Below are positions 23,529-33,063 of a DNA stretch of 46,605 bases, piece after piece. The stretch covers positions 1 through 46,605 of the forward strand of contig JBMNVR010000016.1 of assembly GCA_050946935.1 (NCBI GenBank), written 5' to 3'. The number at the start of each line of letters is the position of its first letter. Position 1 is the first letter of the stretch. Made by a program: the position numbers and the translations under genes. Source of the stretch: UQRS01 sp050946935. GTDB taxonomy: Bacteria > Bacillota > Clostridia > Oscillospirales > Acutalibacteraceae. The notes under the pieces were generated by a model. That model worked only from the letters and a program-made list of their open reading frames with translations. It did no database searches and was not told where the DNA came from.

Positions 23529-24491
23529 GTGGAAAATATTTTTTTTGTGCTTGCCATGTTAGAGATGCTCTGCGTGAATATGCACATGTTTCATAAATGC
23601 TCTAACAAAAGGTTTTCTTCTTTTGTAATTATACTTGTAATCAGTATTTTTACAGCGCTGCTCCTGGTAATATTTCATGTGTTCTTAAACGACACGAATA
23701 TTTTTGGCGGTGGAAGCGGCTTCGTCTACCTTTTGCCGCTGATGTTTTTGTACCGTCAGCCTGTCAGTTACAGCGTTTCTATTATGTGCTCCTGCTGGAT
23801 TTATACTATGCTGATTTATGTTTTGTCTGTCCAAGTTTCAAGCCTTTTTCCCCAATGGAATTATGGGATTTCTTTACTGGCGGTACAGACAGGGTTGTAC
23901 GTGCTTACAATACGGTCGTTTTTTAAGTTCGTCACCCAAAAATTTATGTATATTATAAAGACCGCAGACCGAAAGACGAAAAAGACTTTACTTTGGCTCG
24001 GAGTATCTTGGTGTTTATTTGTCTTCCTGCTAAATTATACAATGATTTTCGATATGCCTCCTTTCGGCGCAAAAATTACAAAAATACTATCACTGTGTGC
24101 ATCAGCTGCAAATGCGCTTATGACGTATCAAATTTTTTATTCCTTTCGCCGCGAGAACCAAAATGCTTCGGAATTTAAGATTACGCTCAGGCTTGATGCT
24201 CTAACAGGACTGAAAAACCGAATAGCTTTTTTTGAAGATGCGCAGGAAATGATTGATAACCATATTCCGTTTACTATCTTTTTTATAGATTTAGATAATT
24301 TTAAGTCTATAAATGATAATTATGGTCACGTGAAAGGCGATTTATATTTAAAGCAATTTTCAGATAGCTTCTCCGCAGATTTTTCTTCCTTCGGAACTGT
24401 TTATCATTTGTTTTCAACACTTTTTATTCTTCTCGACAAGGCATTCAATGCAATTCATCATTTTCATTCTATTTATCTCCACGTGGCGTAA
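23529..24491 (+). pseudogene. membrane GGDEF protein truncated before the GGDEF motif
   Basis: Six or so hydrophobic segments span residues 1-205, followed by the start of a diguanylate cyclase domain: LDALTGLKNRIAFFEDA, FFIDLDNFKSINDNYGHVKGD. The family's next element, the catalytic G-G-D-E-F loop, should follow GTVYH; instead the frame runs into unrelated residues and stops at 24491. The catalytic half is absent from the next 300 bp in any frame, so it cannot make cyclic di-GMP. GTG 23529 has AGGATAGGT about nine nt upstream. It marks a likely recombination boundary at the right side of the island. Confidence 0.75.
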
Positions 24492-24791
24492 TCCGTCTTA
24501 CGTGCAACTTTCCAAAAATAAAATGGGTAATCCCATAAGGACCTGCCCGTGAATTTGCCAGAAAATAAGCATGCAAGTGGTATTGCTGGATTTCCGCTCT
24601 TGATAACCGGAACGGAAACGGTTAAAATAAATGCGGTATGATAAGCGCTTTGGGTGTGTGATCGAAGAATTTGCGCGGTGGCCCCAAGCCTGCAAAATAA
24701 TAACGGGAATTCGATGTATAGACTTTGCGCGGCGGCAGGACGAAACGGTCTTGAACTGAGTAAAAAATATTGTAATAAGGGGATTGTTAAT
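24492..24791. other. intergenic region at island/core boundary
   Basis: These 300 bases hold no supported gene. AT-rich remnants follow the broken GGDEF gene, and the sequence becomes more GC-rich towards the lactate dehydrogenase gene. No tRNA or direct repeat matching 7543-7563 was found here. Confidence 0.4.
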
Positions 24792-25751
24792 ATGACCGAA
24801 AGCATCAATCACAGAAAAGTTGCGGTTATCGGCTGCGGTTTTGTCGGGGCGGCGTCCGCTTTCAGCCTGATGCAAAGCGGATTGTTTTCAGAAATGGTTT
24901 TGCTCGACGCGGATTTTAAGAAGGCTGAGGGCGAGGCTATGGATATTGCGCACGGCCTTCCTTTTGCGGGGCCGATGAAAATCTATGCCGGAACGTATGC
25001 GGATATCGCCGACGCCGCGATCATCGTGGTCACGGCCGGAGCGGGGCAAAAGCCGGGAGAAACGCGCCTTGACCTGGTGAAAAAGAATGTTGGGATTTTC
25101 AAGAGTATCATTCCGGAAATTGCCAGGCTGCAGTATCAGGGGATATTGCTGATTGTATCCAACCCCGTGGATATTCTGACATATGCCGCGCTGAAACTCA
25201 GCGGTTTGCCGGAGGCTCGGGTTATCGGTTCGGGTACGGTGCTGGATACGGCGCGGCTGAAGTATCAGCTCGGTGAGCACCTCGGTGTGGATAGCCGAAG
25301 CGTGCATGCCTTTATCATCGGGGAACATGGCGACAGTGAATTGGCGGTATGGAGCAGTTCTAATGTTTCGGGTATTCCGCTGCATGATTTTTGTGAAATG
25401 CGGGGGTATTTTAATCACGATGAAGCCATGCACAGAATTGCGGAAAGTGTTAAAAACAGCGCTTATGAGATTATCGAGAGGAAAAAAGCGACCTATTACG
25501 GCATTGCTATGTCGGTCAAGCGAATCTGTGAAGCGATTATAAAGGATGAGAAAAGTATTCTTCCGGTGTCCAGAATGATGCACGGGGTATACGGCATTGA
25601 TGGCATCGTGCTCAGCATGCCGGCCATCATTGGAAAGAACGGGGTTGAAAGCGGCGTGCCGATTTCGCTGGAGAAGGATGAGCAGGCGAAACTACAGGAT
25701 TCTGCAAAGGCGCTAAAAGCAGTGGCGAACCAGATCTTTGAAGATGAATGA
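24792..25751 (+). CDS. ldh: L-lactate dehydrogenase
   Basis: The 319-residue enzyme reduces pyruvate to L-lactate with NADH in fermentation. It shows the Rossmann glycine motif VIGCGFVGAASAF, the specificity loop AGAGQKPGETRLDL (Gln at the position that is Arg in malate dehydrogenases), VSNPVDILTYAA, GSGTVLDTARLKY and the catalytic IIGEHGDSE histidine. AAGGGG lies nine nt before ATG 24792; upstream in-frame codons have no ribosome site. It is the first well-conserved housekeeping gene after the island. Confidence 0.92.
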   Translation: MTESINHRKVAVIGCGFVGAASAFSLMQSGLFSEMVLLDADFKKAEGEAMDIAHGLPFAGPMKIYAGTYADIADAAIIVVTAGAGQKPGETRLDLVKKNVGIFKSIIPEIARLQYQGILLIVSNPVDILTYAALKLSGLPEARVIGSGTVLDTARLKYQLGEHLGVDSRSVHAFIIGEHGDSELAVWSSSNVSGIPLHDFCEMRGYFNHDEAMHRIAESVKNSAYEIIERKKATYYGIAMSVKRICEAIIKDEKSILPVSRMMHGVYGIDGIVLSMPAIIGKNGVESGVPISLEKDEQAKLQDSAKALKAVANQIFEDE

Positions 25752-25871
25752 AAAGCGGCGCTGCAGCCGGCGAAAATTACTGCACGGCACAAAGCAAAGA
25801 CGCGGCGATCAATTTGTAAAGCTCTTGAATTTAAGCTGTTTTCGGAGATTTTGATGCTGAAAATTCAGTTG

Positions 25872-25919
25872 CTTTCCCTTGGGTTTTCTTATGCGAGAGA
25901 ATTTAAGGGAAAGTTTTTA
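25872..25919 (+). terminator. terminator of lactate dehydrogenase gene
   Basis: CTTTCCCTT (25872-25880) pairs with AAGGGAAAG (25905-25913), with a smaller inner TTCT/AGAA stem, followed by TTTTTAT. Confidence 0.65.
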
Positions 25920-26229
25920 TTCCGCATTGTCGAGTGGTGCGGTTTCCCCTTGTAAACGCATTACTTATATGAGTGCGTCGCAAACCGCGGGAATGAAAAC
26001 CGCCTAACCTCTCCATGTTTTGTTTGCGTTTTAGACATACCTGGCCGAGTGTGTCCTGCCGAAGAAGCGACCCTCTGCGTGAGTACATACACAGTCTGGT
26101 CAGGAAGAATCGTTTAGAACAATGGCTGTTACAAAACAGATTTTTTGCGAAACGTCCGCGACGGGTGAAACGTCAAGCTGCGATTGGCATCGTACAAAAT
26201 ACGTGCCGGCGACAAAGTTGAATAGAGCC

Positions 26230-26258
26230 TTGCCAAACGGCGGGGCAGGGGGTATAAT
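26230..26258 (+). promoter_or_regulatory. promoter of pyridoxal kinase operon with long leader
   Basis: TTGCCA (26230-26235), 17 bp, TATAAT (26253-26258). The leader to the start at 26524 is about 260 nt and includes the palindrome GTTTTTGCAAAAAC (near 26304). I recognise no known riboswitch. The stretch 25920-26229 shows no gene. Confidence 0.55.
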
Positions 26259-26523
26259 ATTCCATATCATCATTGTCCCGCGTGTCGGAGGGTAACAGGA
26301 CGTTTTTGCAAAAACAGAAGAGCAACCGATCGGTAAGTCTTCTGCGTAGAAAAGAAGGGCTTGAAAAGGTTGTTTTTTCAATAGATTGTGTCAAAACGGA
26401 CTCTTTTTTATATGGAATGCTCCGGGTGGATTTTGCTTTTAGAGGAATCACACCTACACGCGGTATTCTTTGTGTGGACATGGAAGTTCTCTGTATTTTA
26501 GGGGAAGAGAGGAACTGAAAAAT

Positions 26524-27393
26524 ATGCATCAAAAACAAAGGCCGAAGCGGGTTGCCGCGATTCACGACCTCTCCTCCTTCGGACGGTGCGCGCTGGCTGT
26601 GATTATCCCGCCCTTGTCGGCGCTGGGGATACAGGTCTGTCCGGTGCCGACCACCGTATTATCCACCCACACCGGCGGATTCTCCGGGATCGCCGCTCAT
26701 CCCTGCCCTGAATTCCCCCGGATGGCCGCCCGCCACTGGGTTGAGTGCGGCGTCGTGCTCGATTGCATTTATTCCGGATATTTGGGCGACGTCGGGCAGG
26801 CGCGGCAGGTGATTGATTTCGCCCAAAGCTGGCCCGGCGCCATGCGGGTGGTCGACCCGGTGCTTGGAGATGACGGCGCGCTGTATCAGGGGATTTCTCC
26901 GGATTTGGTGGCGGAGATGCGAGAACTCTGTGCGCACGCCGACTTGATCACCCCCAACACGACCGAGGCCGCCTTTCTCCTCGGCCGGGAATATGATAAT
27001 CGGACGGTTTCTCCCGCTGTGGCGGAGGAAATGCTGGACCGTCTCTCTTGCGGTCGGCAAACAGCTGTGCTGATTACCGGCCTTTGGGTGGAGGGGCTGG
27101 GACTGTGTAACGCCGGCCTCGACCGAACGGGTGAGGGGTTTGCGGTTGTTTGCGACTATCTTGGCGGGTCGTACCCGGGAACAGGGGATATTTTTACCTC
27201 AGTTGTAACCGGAGAGCTGCTGCGGGGCGCCTCTCTGCGGGCGGCGGCCGGAGCGGCTACGGTGTTTACTGAAAACTGCATTGCCGCTACGATTGGCTCG
27301 GGCGAGCCGGAACGGGACGGCGTGTTTTTGGAGGCGGCTTTGCCTACCCTTTTTACCGACGAATGCCATCGCGACGCGGTGGATTTGAAATAA
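26524..27393 (+). CDS. pyridoxal/pyridoxamine kinase
   Basis: This 289-residue ribokinase-fold enzyme phosphorylates vitamin B6 vitamers to make pyridoxal phosphate. It shows HDLSSFGRCALAV near the N-terminus (typical of PdxY/PdxK of Firmicutes), VVDPVLGDDG, LITPNTTEAAFLLG, and the anion-hole/catalytic loop GSYPGTGDIF with the base Asp. ATG 26524 has GAGGAA about ten nt upstream. It precedes manA by 60 nt and is probably co-transcribed. Confidence 0.85.
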   Translation: MHQKQRPKRVAAIHDLSSFGRCALAVIIPPLSALGIQVCPVPTTVLSTHTGGFSGIAAHPCPEFPRMAARHWVECGVVLDCIYSGYLGDVGQARQVIDFAQSWPGAMRVVDPVLGDDGALYQGISPDLVAEMRELCAHADLITPNTTEAAFLLGREYDNRTVSPAVAEEMLDRLSCGRQTAVLITGLWVEGLGLCNAGLDRTGEGFAVVCDYLGGSYPGTGDIFTSVVTGELLRGASLRAAAGAATVFTENCIAATIGSGEPERDGVFLEAALPTLFTDECHRDAVDLK

Positions 27394-27453
27394 AACACTG
27401 TGCCCGGCGGTTGGTCTTTGCCGCGCGCGGCACGGAATATGGAGGAAAAACAT

Positions 27454-28401
27454 ATGCAGCCACTTAAATTAAAACCGGCCATCAAGGACAATCTTTGGGG
27501 AGGAACCCGGTTGAAAACCGATTACGGAATGCAGAGCGATCTGGAGCGCCTGGCGGAGGCATGGGTGCTCTCCTGCCACAAGGACGGCCCCTCGGTGGTC
27601 GAGAGCGGGGCGTACGCCGGTCTGACCCTGCCTGAGGCAATCGAGAAGATGGGTAAAGACTGCCTTGGCACAAAGGGGAGCGCGTTCGCATTCTTTCCCA
27701 TTTTAATCAAGCTAATTGACGCGAAAGACGATCTTTCCATCCAGGTGCATCCGAGCGATGATTACGCGCTGGAGGTCGAGCATGAGTTCGGCAAGACCGA
27801 GATGTGGTATGTTGTTGACTGTGATCCGGGGGCTTATCTCTACTACGGATTCAACCGCGTGATTGATAAAGAGGAATTTGCCCGCCGTATCGCTGACAAT
27901 ACGCTGCCGGAGGTGCTGAACAAGGTTGAGGTGCACAAGGGCGACTGCTTCTTTATCGCATCGGGCACCATCCACGCCATCGGTGGCGGCATCCTGATTG
28001 CGGAGATTCAGCAGAACTCCAACACCACCTACCGGGTGTACGATTACGGCCGGGTGGGGGCTGACGGTAAGCTGCGCGATCTGCACATCGACAAGGCCAA
28101 GGCGGTGACGATCCTGACCCCGCCGACCGCCGCTTACGGCGCGGTGGAGGCGACGGATGGGGTGGCCCGCCTTGCTTCCTGCAAATACTTTACGGTTGAC
28201 CGGATTGATCTTGCCGGCAAAGCCCCGATCCTTGTAAACGAAGAATCGTTTGTTTCTGTCCTGGTTTTGGATGGGGAGGCGACGCTGACGGCCGGCGGGG
28301 TTTCCCTCTTCCTCAAAGCGGGCGAGTGCGCGTTTCTTCCCGCCGGGATGGGGGAGGCGCTGCTCGAAGGAAAGGCTACCGTCCTCTCCAGCCGAGTGTA
28401 A
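27454..28401 (+). CDS. manA: mannose-6-phosphate isomerase, class I
   Basis: The 315-residue zinc enzyme interconverts mannose-6-phosphate and fructose-6-phosphate. It starts at KPAIKDNLWGGTRL as in Bacillus-type short ManA. The metal site is seen in SIQVHPSDDYA (Gln, His), EFGKTEMWYV (Glu) and ASGTIHAIGGG (His). The N-terminal and C-terminal cupin halves have the usual spacing for the short form. ATG 27454 has GGAGG eight nt upstream; an ATG at 27439 overlaps that site and is rejected. It connects mannan- or mannose-derived sugars to glycolysis. Confidence 0.92.
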   Translation: MQPLKLKPAIKDNLWGGTRLKTDYGMQSDLERLAEAWVLSCHKDGPSVVESGAYAGLTLPEAIEKMGKDCLGTKGSAFAFFPILIKLIDAKDDLSIQVHPSDDYALEVEHEFGKTEMWYVVDCDPGAYLYYGFNRVIDKEEFARRIADNTLPEVLNKVEVHKGDCFFIASGTIHAIGGGILIAEIQQNSNTTYRVYDYGRVGADGKLRDLHIDKAKAVTILTPPTAAYGAVEATDGVARLASCKYFTVDRIDLAGKAPILVNEESFVSVLVLDGEATLTAGGVSLFLKAGECAFLPAGMGEALLEGKATVLSSRV

Positions 28402-28443
28402 GGCTCCTCCTTTGGATGAAATCTGACGGAAAGCGAAAACGAT

Positions 28444-28956
28444 ATGGAACAAAAACCGATTCTGAATATCGCTCTGATCGAGCCGGAGATTCCGCAAAAC
28501 ACCGGAAATATTGCCCGGACCTGTGCGGCGACCGGCGCGCGGCTGCATCTTGTCGGGCCGATGGGTTTTTCCATTGACGACCGTAAACTCAAGCGGGCGG
28601 GGCTGGATTACTGGCACCTGCTGGACATTACCTATTACGACAGCAGTGCGGAATTTTTTGAAAAGAACATGGGGCCTTATTTTTATTTTTCAACCAAGGC
28701 GCCGCAGGTGCATTCGGACGTTTCCTATCCCGACGGGGCGTTTCTCGTTTTCGGGAAGGAGACGGCCGGTCTGCCCGAAAGCTTATTGGCCGCGAACAAG
28801 GATCGCTGTCTGCGTATCCCGATGATCGGCGGCGCAAGAAGCCTCAACCTATCCAACTCGGTCGCGATTGCGGCGTATGAGGTGCTGCGGCAGTGGAACT
28901 ATCCGGAGCTGCAAAACTTCGGCCGTCTGCGGGAGTATGATTGGGAAAAGCTGTAA
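28444..28956 (+). CDS. trmL: tRNA (cytidine(34)-2'-O)-methyltransferase
   Basis: This 170-residue SPOUT-class methyltransferase modifies the wobble ribose of tRNA-Leu. Motifs of the SpoU/TrmL group are complete: IEPEIPQNTGNIARTCAATG (motif 1), VFGKETAGLPE (motif 2) and RIPMIGGARSLNLSNSVAIA (motif 3, forming the SAM knot). Length matches the minimal family. It follows manA by 42 nt and is closed by the strong hairpin at 28989. Confidence 0.92.
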   Translation: MEQKPILNIALIEPEIPQNTGNIARTCAATGARLHLVGPMGFSIDDRKLKRAGLDYWHLLDITYYDSSAEFFEKNMGPYFYFSTKAPQVHSDVSYPDGAFLVFGKETAGLPESLLAANKDRCLRIPMIGGARSLNLSNSVAIAAYEVLRQWNYPELQNFGRLREYDWEKL

Positions 28957-28988
28957 TCTCCCGATAAGGGCATCTTGTACCGGAGTAG

Positions 28989-29032
28989 GCACCCTACCGT
29001 TTCAGGTGAAGAAACGGCAGGGTGCTTTTTTT
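28989..29032 (+). terminator. terminator of pyridoxal kinase-manA-trmL operon
   Basis: GCACCCTACCGTTTC (28989-29003) pairs with GAAACGGCAGGGTGC (29011-29025) with one mismatch, followed by seven T. Confidence 0.9.
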
Positions 29033-29064
29033 GTGTGGAGATGATGAAATTCTTATAAATGCTA

Positions 29065-29093
29065 TTGACATTCATGTGAATGCGTATTATACT
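29065..29093 (+). promoter_or_regulatory. promoter of ABC exporter operon
   Basis: TTGACA (29065-29070), 17 bp, TATACT (29088-29093). The spacer begins with ATTCATGTGAAT, a near-palindrome that could be an operator. The leader is about 145 nt. Confidence 0.75.
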
Positions 29094-29241
29094 GTATTCA
29101 ACCGGAAAGAAAAGATTTCCTTCCAATATCCGCGGAAAAGCGGCGAAGAAAAACGTGGAAAATCCAATCCGTCGTGGATGGAGGATTGATTCTTACCGGG
29201 GGATGCGGTATACTGATTTTATAGAATGTGGGGTGTTCGAA

Positions 29242-29946
29242 ATGTTAACCGTTTCGCATGTAAGCAAACAGTATGGCAAGGTGTTGGCCAACGACAACAT
29301 CAGTTTTCAGGTTGGGGACGGGCAGATCGCCGTTCTCTTAGGGCCGAACGGCGCCGGAAAATCCACGATTATTAAGTGTATCTCCGGTTTGCTGCGGTTC
29401 AATGGACAGATTCAGATCGACGGCTTCGATAACAAATCGTGCGAGGCCAAGGCCCGTCTCGGCTATATTCCCGAGATGCCGGCCGTCTACGACATGCTGA
29501 CGGTGGGGGAACATCTGGAGTTTATGCGCCGCGCGTATAAGATGGAGGATGACGGCTATGGCGACCGGCTGCTCGAGCGGCTGGAGCTGATGGATAAGAA
29601 AAACAAGCTGGGGAAGGAACTGTCCAAGGGGATGCAGCAGAAGCTGTCTCTTTGCTGCGCGCTGGTGCATCGCCCCCGGACGGTGATTTTTGACGAGCCG
29701 ATGGTTGGTCTCGATCCTCATGCTATCAAGGAGCTGAAAACCATACTGTCCGAGCTGAAAGCGGATGGCTGCTCGGTTTTGCTGTCGACCCATATGTTGG
29801 ACAGTGTGGAGGATTATTGGGACATTGCGCACATTATGATGGGCGGCCGTTTTGCTGCGACCAAGCTGAACACCCACGGTGAGGATGGGGAGAAGAGCCT
29901 TGAACAGCTCTTTTTTGAGATCACAGAAGGGGGCGGTGCGCAGTGA
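29242..29946 (+). CDS. ABC transporter ATP-binding protein
   Basis: This 234-residue nucleotide-binding subunit has Walker A GPNGAGKST, a signature region LSKGMQQKLSL, Walker B TVIFDEPMVGLDP and the switch histidine in LLSTHML. It drives the membrane partner encoded immediately downstream, with which it overlaps by GTGA. The pair is a two-gene exporter of unknown substrate. ATG 29242 has GGGG eight nt upstream; longer in-frame extensions to 29080 lack homology to the fold. Confidence 0.9.
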   Translation: MLTVSHVSKQYGKVLANDNISFQVGDGQIAVLLGPNGAGKSTIIKCISGLLRFNGQIQIDGFDNKSCEAKARLGYIPEMPAVYDMLTVGEHLEFMRRAYKMEDDGYGDRLLERLELMDKKNKLGKELSKGMQQKLSLCCALVHRPRTVIFDEPMVGLDPHAIKELKTILSELKADGCSVLLSTHMLDSVEDYWDIAHIMMGGRFAATKLNTHGEDGEKSLEQLFFEITEGGGAQ

Positions 29947-31646
29947 ACGCACTGGCCTATTCTTTACAAAAGCAGTTTAAGAATATACTGCTGAACTTAA
30001 AAAATCATCCTTCGCAGGCGGTTTTGGTGGTCGTGGTGGTCGGTCTGATGTTCTTCTCTTTGCTTGGGCCGTCCTCCGCTCCGGTGCCGGAGATGGGCTA
30101 CCGCAATCTTTCGGAGGTATATGCCGGCGTTTTCCTGCTGTACATGCTTTTTTTCATCCTGATGGCCAATAACGGCTTCGGCAGCGGAGCGAGTATGTAT
30201 TCGATGGCCGACGTCAATATTTTGTTCGGGACGCCGATCCGGCCGACCACTATTTTATCCTATGGATTGATCAAGCAGATGGGAACCTCGCTGCTGGCCT
30301 GCTTTTTTATTGTTTTTCAGTATTCCTGGCTGCACAATCTCTATGGCGTGTCGGTTGGGTTTGTGGTTGCGGTGCTGCTCTGCTTTGCCGCCGTGGTTAT
30401 GTGCGGGCAGATGACGGCCATGCTGATCTATTCCAAAACCAGCGCGGATGATCGGGTCAAGCGGCTTTGGCGGACGGTATTTTACGCGGTGTTTATTGCT
30501 TTTTTCGCGGTCTGTGCCTATTTCATTTTGCAGCGCAGGGGAGAGGGCTTGTTGAACGCGGCGGTTGGTGTGTTCAACTCGGCTGCGGCGGCGTGTTTTC
30601 CCGTGGCCGGTTGGATGAAGGCGGCTGTACTCGGCATCGCGGGAGGAGAATGGCTTCCCATTCTGCTGGGACTGTGCGGGACGGTTGGATTTATGACTGC
30701 CGCCGTCCTCTTGATCGCGCGGAGCAACACGGATTATTACGAAGACGTCCTCGCCGCGACCGAGGTGGCGCACAGCGCCATCACGGCCCGCAAGCAGACC
30801 GGGATGAACGAGCCGGTGCCCAAAAATATCAAGGTTGGAAAGATCGGCATTGACAGAGGATACGGCGCGTCGGCGGTTTATTATAAGCAGCTTGTTGAGC
30901 GGCGTCGGGGCGGCCTGTTTTTCATCGACCGGATGAGTTTGATCTTCATCGCCGTCACCATTGCCACCTCGGTAATTATCGGGGCGGGGATGGAGATGGA
31001 CGAGGCCGCGCCGGTCGCGGATGGCGGCATTTCTCAGTCGGTCTCTCTCCCGGCGGAGGGGGAGATGGCTGCCGAGCCGGAGAATGCCGGTGCAGAGGAG
31101 GAATTCAGCCTCAATCCCGCAGTGATTGCGGCACTGGCCATGTCGGTGTACATGCAGATGTTTTCCTCCACCATGGGTCGGTTCGCCAAGGAACTGCGGC
31201 TGCCGTTCCTCTATATGATCCCCGAAAGTCCGTTCAAAAAACTGTTGTACTGTATTAAGGAAAGCGCCTCCGCCCTGATTGCGGAGGGAGTGCTGCTCTG
31301 GGTGCCGTTGTTTTTCCTTTTGAAGATGGATCTGCCGACCGTTCTCTGCTGTGTTTTGTCGCGGGTGTTTTTCGGATATTTGTTCATGGTGGTCAACATT
31401 TTTATCGAGCGGTTTATGAGCAGCATGCCCAAGGTTTTTTCGACCGTTTTCTACTTCCTGATTGCGGTACTGCTGCTGATTCCGGGAATTGTCGCAGGTG
31501 TTTTTGCCGGTATGGCGCTGTCGGTTTTAACCGGTCTGCCGGCGCTGCCGGTTGCGCTTTTGGTCGTTTCGCTCGTCAATGCGGCGGTCAGCCTGCTCTT
31601 CCTTTATATCAGCCGGAACATGTTGGTTTATGCCGATCTCGCATGA
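29943..31646 (+). CDS. putative ABC exporter membrane protein
   Basis: The 567-residue protein matches the putative ABC exporter permease family (PF16962-like). Transmembrane clusters occupy residues about 25-230 and 390-560, separated by a soluble segment with a basic patch (ARKQTGMNEPVPKNIKVGK) and an acidic linker (AGAEEEFSLNP). Early residues ANNGFGSGASMYSMADVNILF are typical of the family. The GTG start overlaps the ATPase stop codon, so the two are translated together. The substrate is unknown. Confidence 0.82.
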   Translation: MNALAYSLQKQFKNILLNLKNHPSQAVLVVVVVGLMFFSLLGPSSAPVPEMGYRNLSEVYAGVFLLYMLFFILMANNGFGSGASMYSMADVNILFGTPIRPTTILSYGLIKQMGTSLLACFFIVFQYSWLHNLYGVSVGFVVAVLLCFAAVVMCGQMTAMLIYSKTSADDRVKRLWRTVFYAVFIAFFAVCAYFILQRRGEGLLNAAVGVFNSAAAACFPVAGWMKAAVLGIAGGEWLPILLGLCGTVGFMTAAVLLIARSNTDYYEDVLAATEVAHSAITARKQTGMNEPVPKNIKVGKIGIDRGYGASAVYYKQLVERRRGGLFFIDRMSLIFIAVTIATSVIIGAGMEMDEAAPVADGGISQSVSLPAEGEMAAEPENAGAEEEFSLNPAVIAALAMSVYMQMFSSTMGRFAKELRLPFLYMIPESPFKKLLYCIKESASALIAEGVLLWVPLFFLLKMDLPTVLCCVLSRVFFGYLFMVVNIFIERFMSSMPKVFSTVFYFLIAVLLLIPGIVAGVFAGMALSVLTGLPALPVALLVVSLVNAAVSLLFLYISRNMLVYADLA

Positions 31647-31690
31647 GAACGTTGGAAATTTGAAGCTTTGCTTTTGGGGAGGGGTCGTGT

Positions 31691-32056
31691 GTGAGCTGTT
31701 TTGGCAATGCGCTGTGGTTTGTCTTTGGCGGCTTTTTCATGGCGTTGGGCTGGTGCCTGGCCGGTTTATTCTGGTGTATTACCATCGTTGGTATCCCGGT
31801 TGGTGTGCAGTGTTTTAAGTTTGCCGGCCTTGCCCTTTTTCCGTTCGGGAAAGAGGTGGTGTTCGGCGGCGGCGCCGGATCTCTTCTGCTGAACATCCTC
31901 TGGCTGCTGATCAGCGGGATTCCGCTGGCGGCAGAGGCGGCGCTGTGCGGCCTTATTTTCTGCGTGACGATCGTGGGGATTCCCTTTGGCATGCAGTGCT
32001 TCAAGCTGGCCAAACTTTCCCTGATGCCGTTCGGTGCGCAGGTGGTGCAGAGCTAA
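31691..32056 (+). CDS. yccF: YccF domain inner-membrane protein
   Basis: A 121-residue integral membrane protein with two YccF repeats, ITIVGIPVGVQCFKFAGLALFPFG and VTIVGIPFGMQCFKLAKLSLMPFG, each after a membrane segment. The function of YccF is not known. The GTG start at 31691 follows a GGGGAGGGG ribosome site. It begins a run of small genes transcribed in the same direction, 44 nt after the exporter gene. Confidence 0.88.
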   Translation: MSCFGNALWFVFGGFFMALGWCLAGLFWCITIVGIPVGVQCFKFAGLALFPFGKEVVFGGGAGSLLLNILWLLISGIPLAAEAALCGLIFCVTIVGIPFGMQCFKLAKLSLMPFGAQVVQS

Positions 32057-32107
32057 CGCGCGGCGCTTCACCAAGCGGGAAAAGGCAACGGAAGGGTCGG
32101 GATACAG

Positions 32108-32410
32108 ATGCATGTTTATGCGAAAATTTATGAGGTGGTGCGGTCAATCCCAAAGGGACGGGTGATGACCTACGGACAGGTGGCGGCCAGAGCCGGAAAT
32201 CCCGGTCTTGCCCGGGTGGTGGGCAACGCGCTGCATGTGAATCCCGAGCCGGGTGTTATTCCCTGCCACCGGGTGGTCAACCGTAAGGGAGAGACCTCCG
32301 GCAGCTTTGCTTTCGGCGGCCCCGGCGTCCAACGCCGGCTGCTGGAGGCGGAGGGGGTTGCATTCCTTCCTGACGGACGGGTGGATATGGCGCGGTTCTG
32401 TGTGCGGTAG
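32108..32410 (+). CDS. MGMT-family alkylguanine DNA alkyltransferase-like protein
   Basis: This 100-residue protein is only the DNA-binding/active-site domain of the O6-alkylguanine alkyltransferase family: IPKGRVMTYGQVAARAG (helix-turn-helix with arginine finger) and PGVIPCHRVV with the acceptor Cys. The N-terminal ribonuclease-like domain of Ogt is absent, as in ATL and short MGMT proteins, but unlike ATL the reactive Cys is present. Alkyl transfer is thus possible. The AlkD-like gene downstream gives a DNA alkylation repair theme. Confidence 0.85.
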   Translation: MHVYAKIYEVVRSIPKGRVMTYGQVAARAGNPGLARVVGNALHVNPEPGVIPCHRVVNRKGETSGSFAFGGPGVQRRLLEAEGVAFLPDGRVDMARFCVR

Positions 32411-32511
32411 CGGACGGATTACCTCTGACCCGGATGGGGCGGATATATCGTACGCTTGTTTGTTTCGAATGGCGGTACAGGCCGCTGATTCTTTGAAAGG
32501 TGTGGATTTTT

Positions 32512-33063
32512 GTGTATCAGGAGATTACCGCGGCGGCGCGGACGGCTGTGGAAGAGCTGCTGGAGGCGTCGCGCCTTCCGGCGGGGGATTTGTTTGTAGT
32601 TGGCTGCTCCTCCAGCGAGGTGGGGGGGAGCCGCATCGGCACCGGCTCGAATATGGGAATTGCCGGCGCAGTGTTCGCCGGGGTGTATCCTCTGCTGAAG
32701 GAGCGGGGAATTTATCTTGCGGCACAGTGCTGCGAGCATCTCAACCGTTGCATTGTTCTGGAACGCGCGGCGGCGGAAAAATTCGGTCTTCCGGTCGTGA
32801 ACGTTTTGCCGCAGCCCAAGGCGGGCGGCTCCTTTGCCACGACGGCTTGGAAGAATTTTGTCGACCCTGCGGCGGTGGAGTCGGTGCAGGCCGGTGCCGG
32901 AATCGACATCGGCGGCACCCTGATCGGAATGCATCTGCGCCCGGTGGCGGTGCCGGTGCGCCTCTCACTCGATAAAATCGGGGAGGCGCGCATCCTCTGC
33001 GCCCGGACGAGGCCGAAGTTCATCGGCGGCGGTCGCGCCGTATATGACGAGGGGCGGATGTGA
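32512..33063 (+). CDS. YwlG/TIGR01440 family protein
   Basis: A 183-residue protein of the UPF0340/DUF436 family (Bacillus YwlG): GDLFVVGCSSSEVGGSRIG, LAAQCCEHLNRCIVLER, and GAGIDIGGTLIGMHL are the conserved blocks, the cysteines of the second being nearly invariant. Function is unknown. GTG 32512 is preferred over GTG 32500 because AAAGGTG lies at normal distance. The stop overlaps the next start. Confidence 0.85.
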   Translation: MYQEITAAARTAVEELLEASRLPAGDLFVVGCSSSEVGGSRIGTGSNMGIAGAVFAGVYPLLKERGIYLAAQCCEHLNRCIVLERAAAEKFGLPVVNVLPQPKAGGSFATTAWKNFVDPAAVESVQAGAGIDIGGTLIGMHLRPVAVPVRLSLDKIGEARILCARTRPKFIGGGRAVYDEGRM

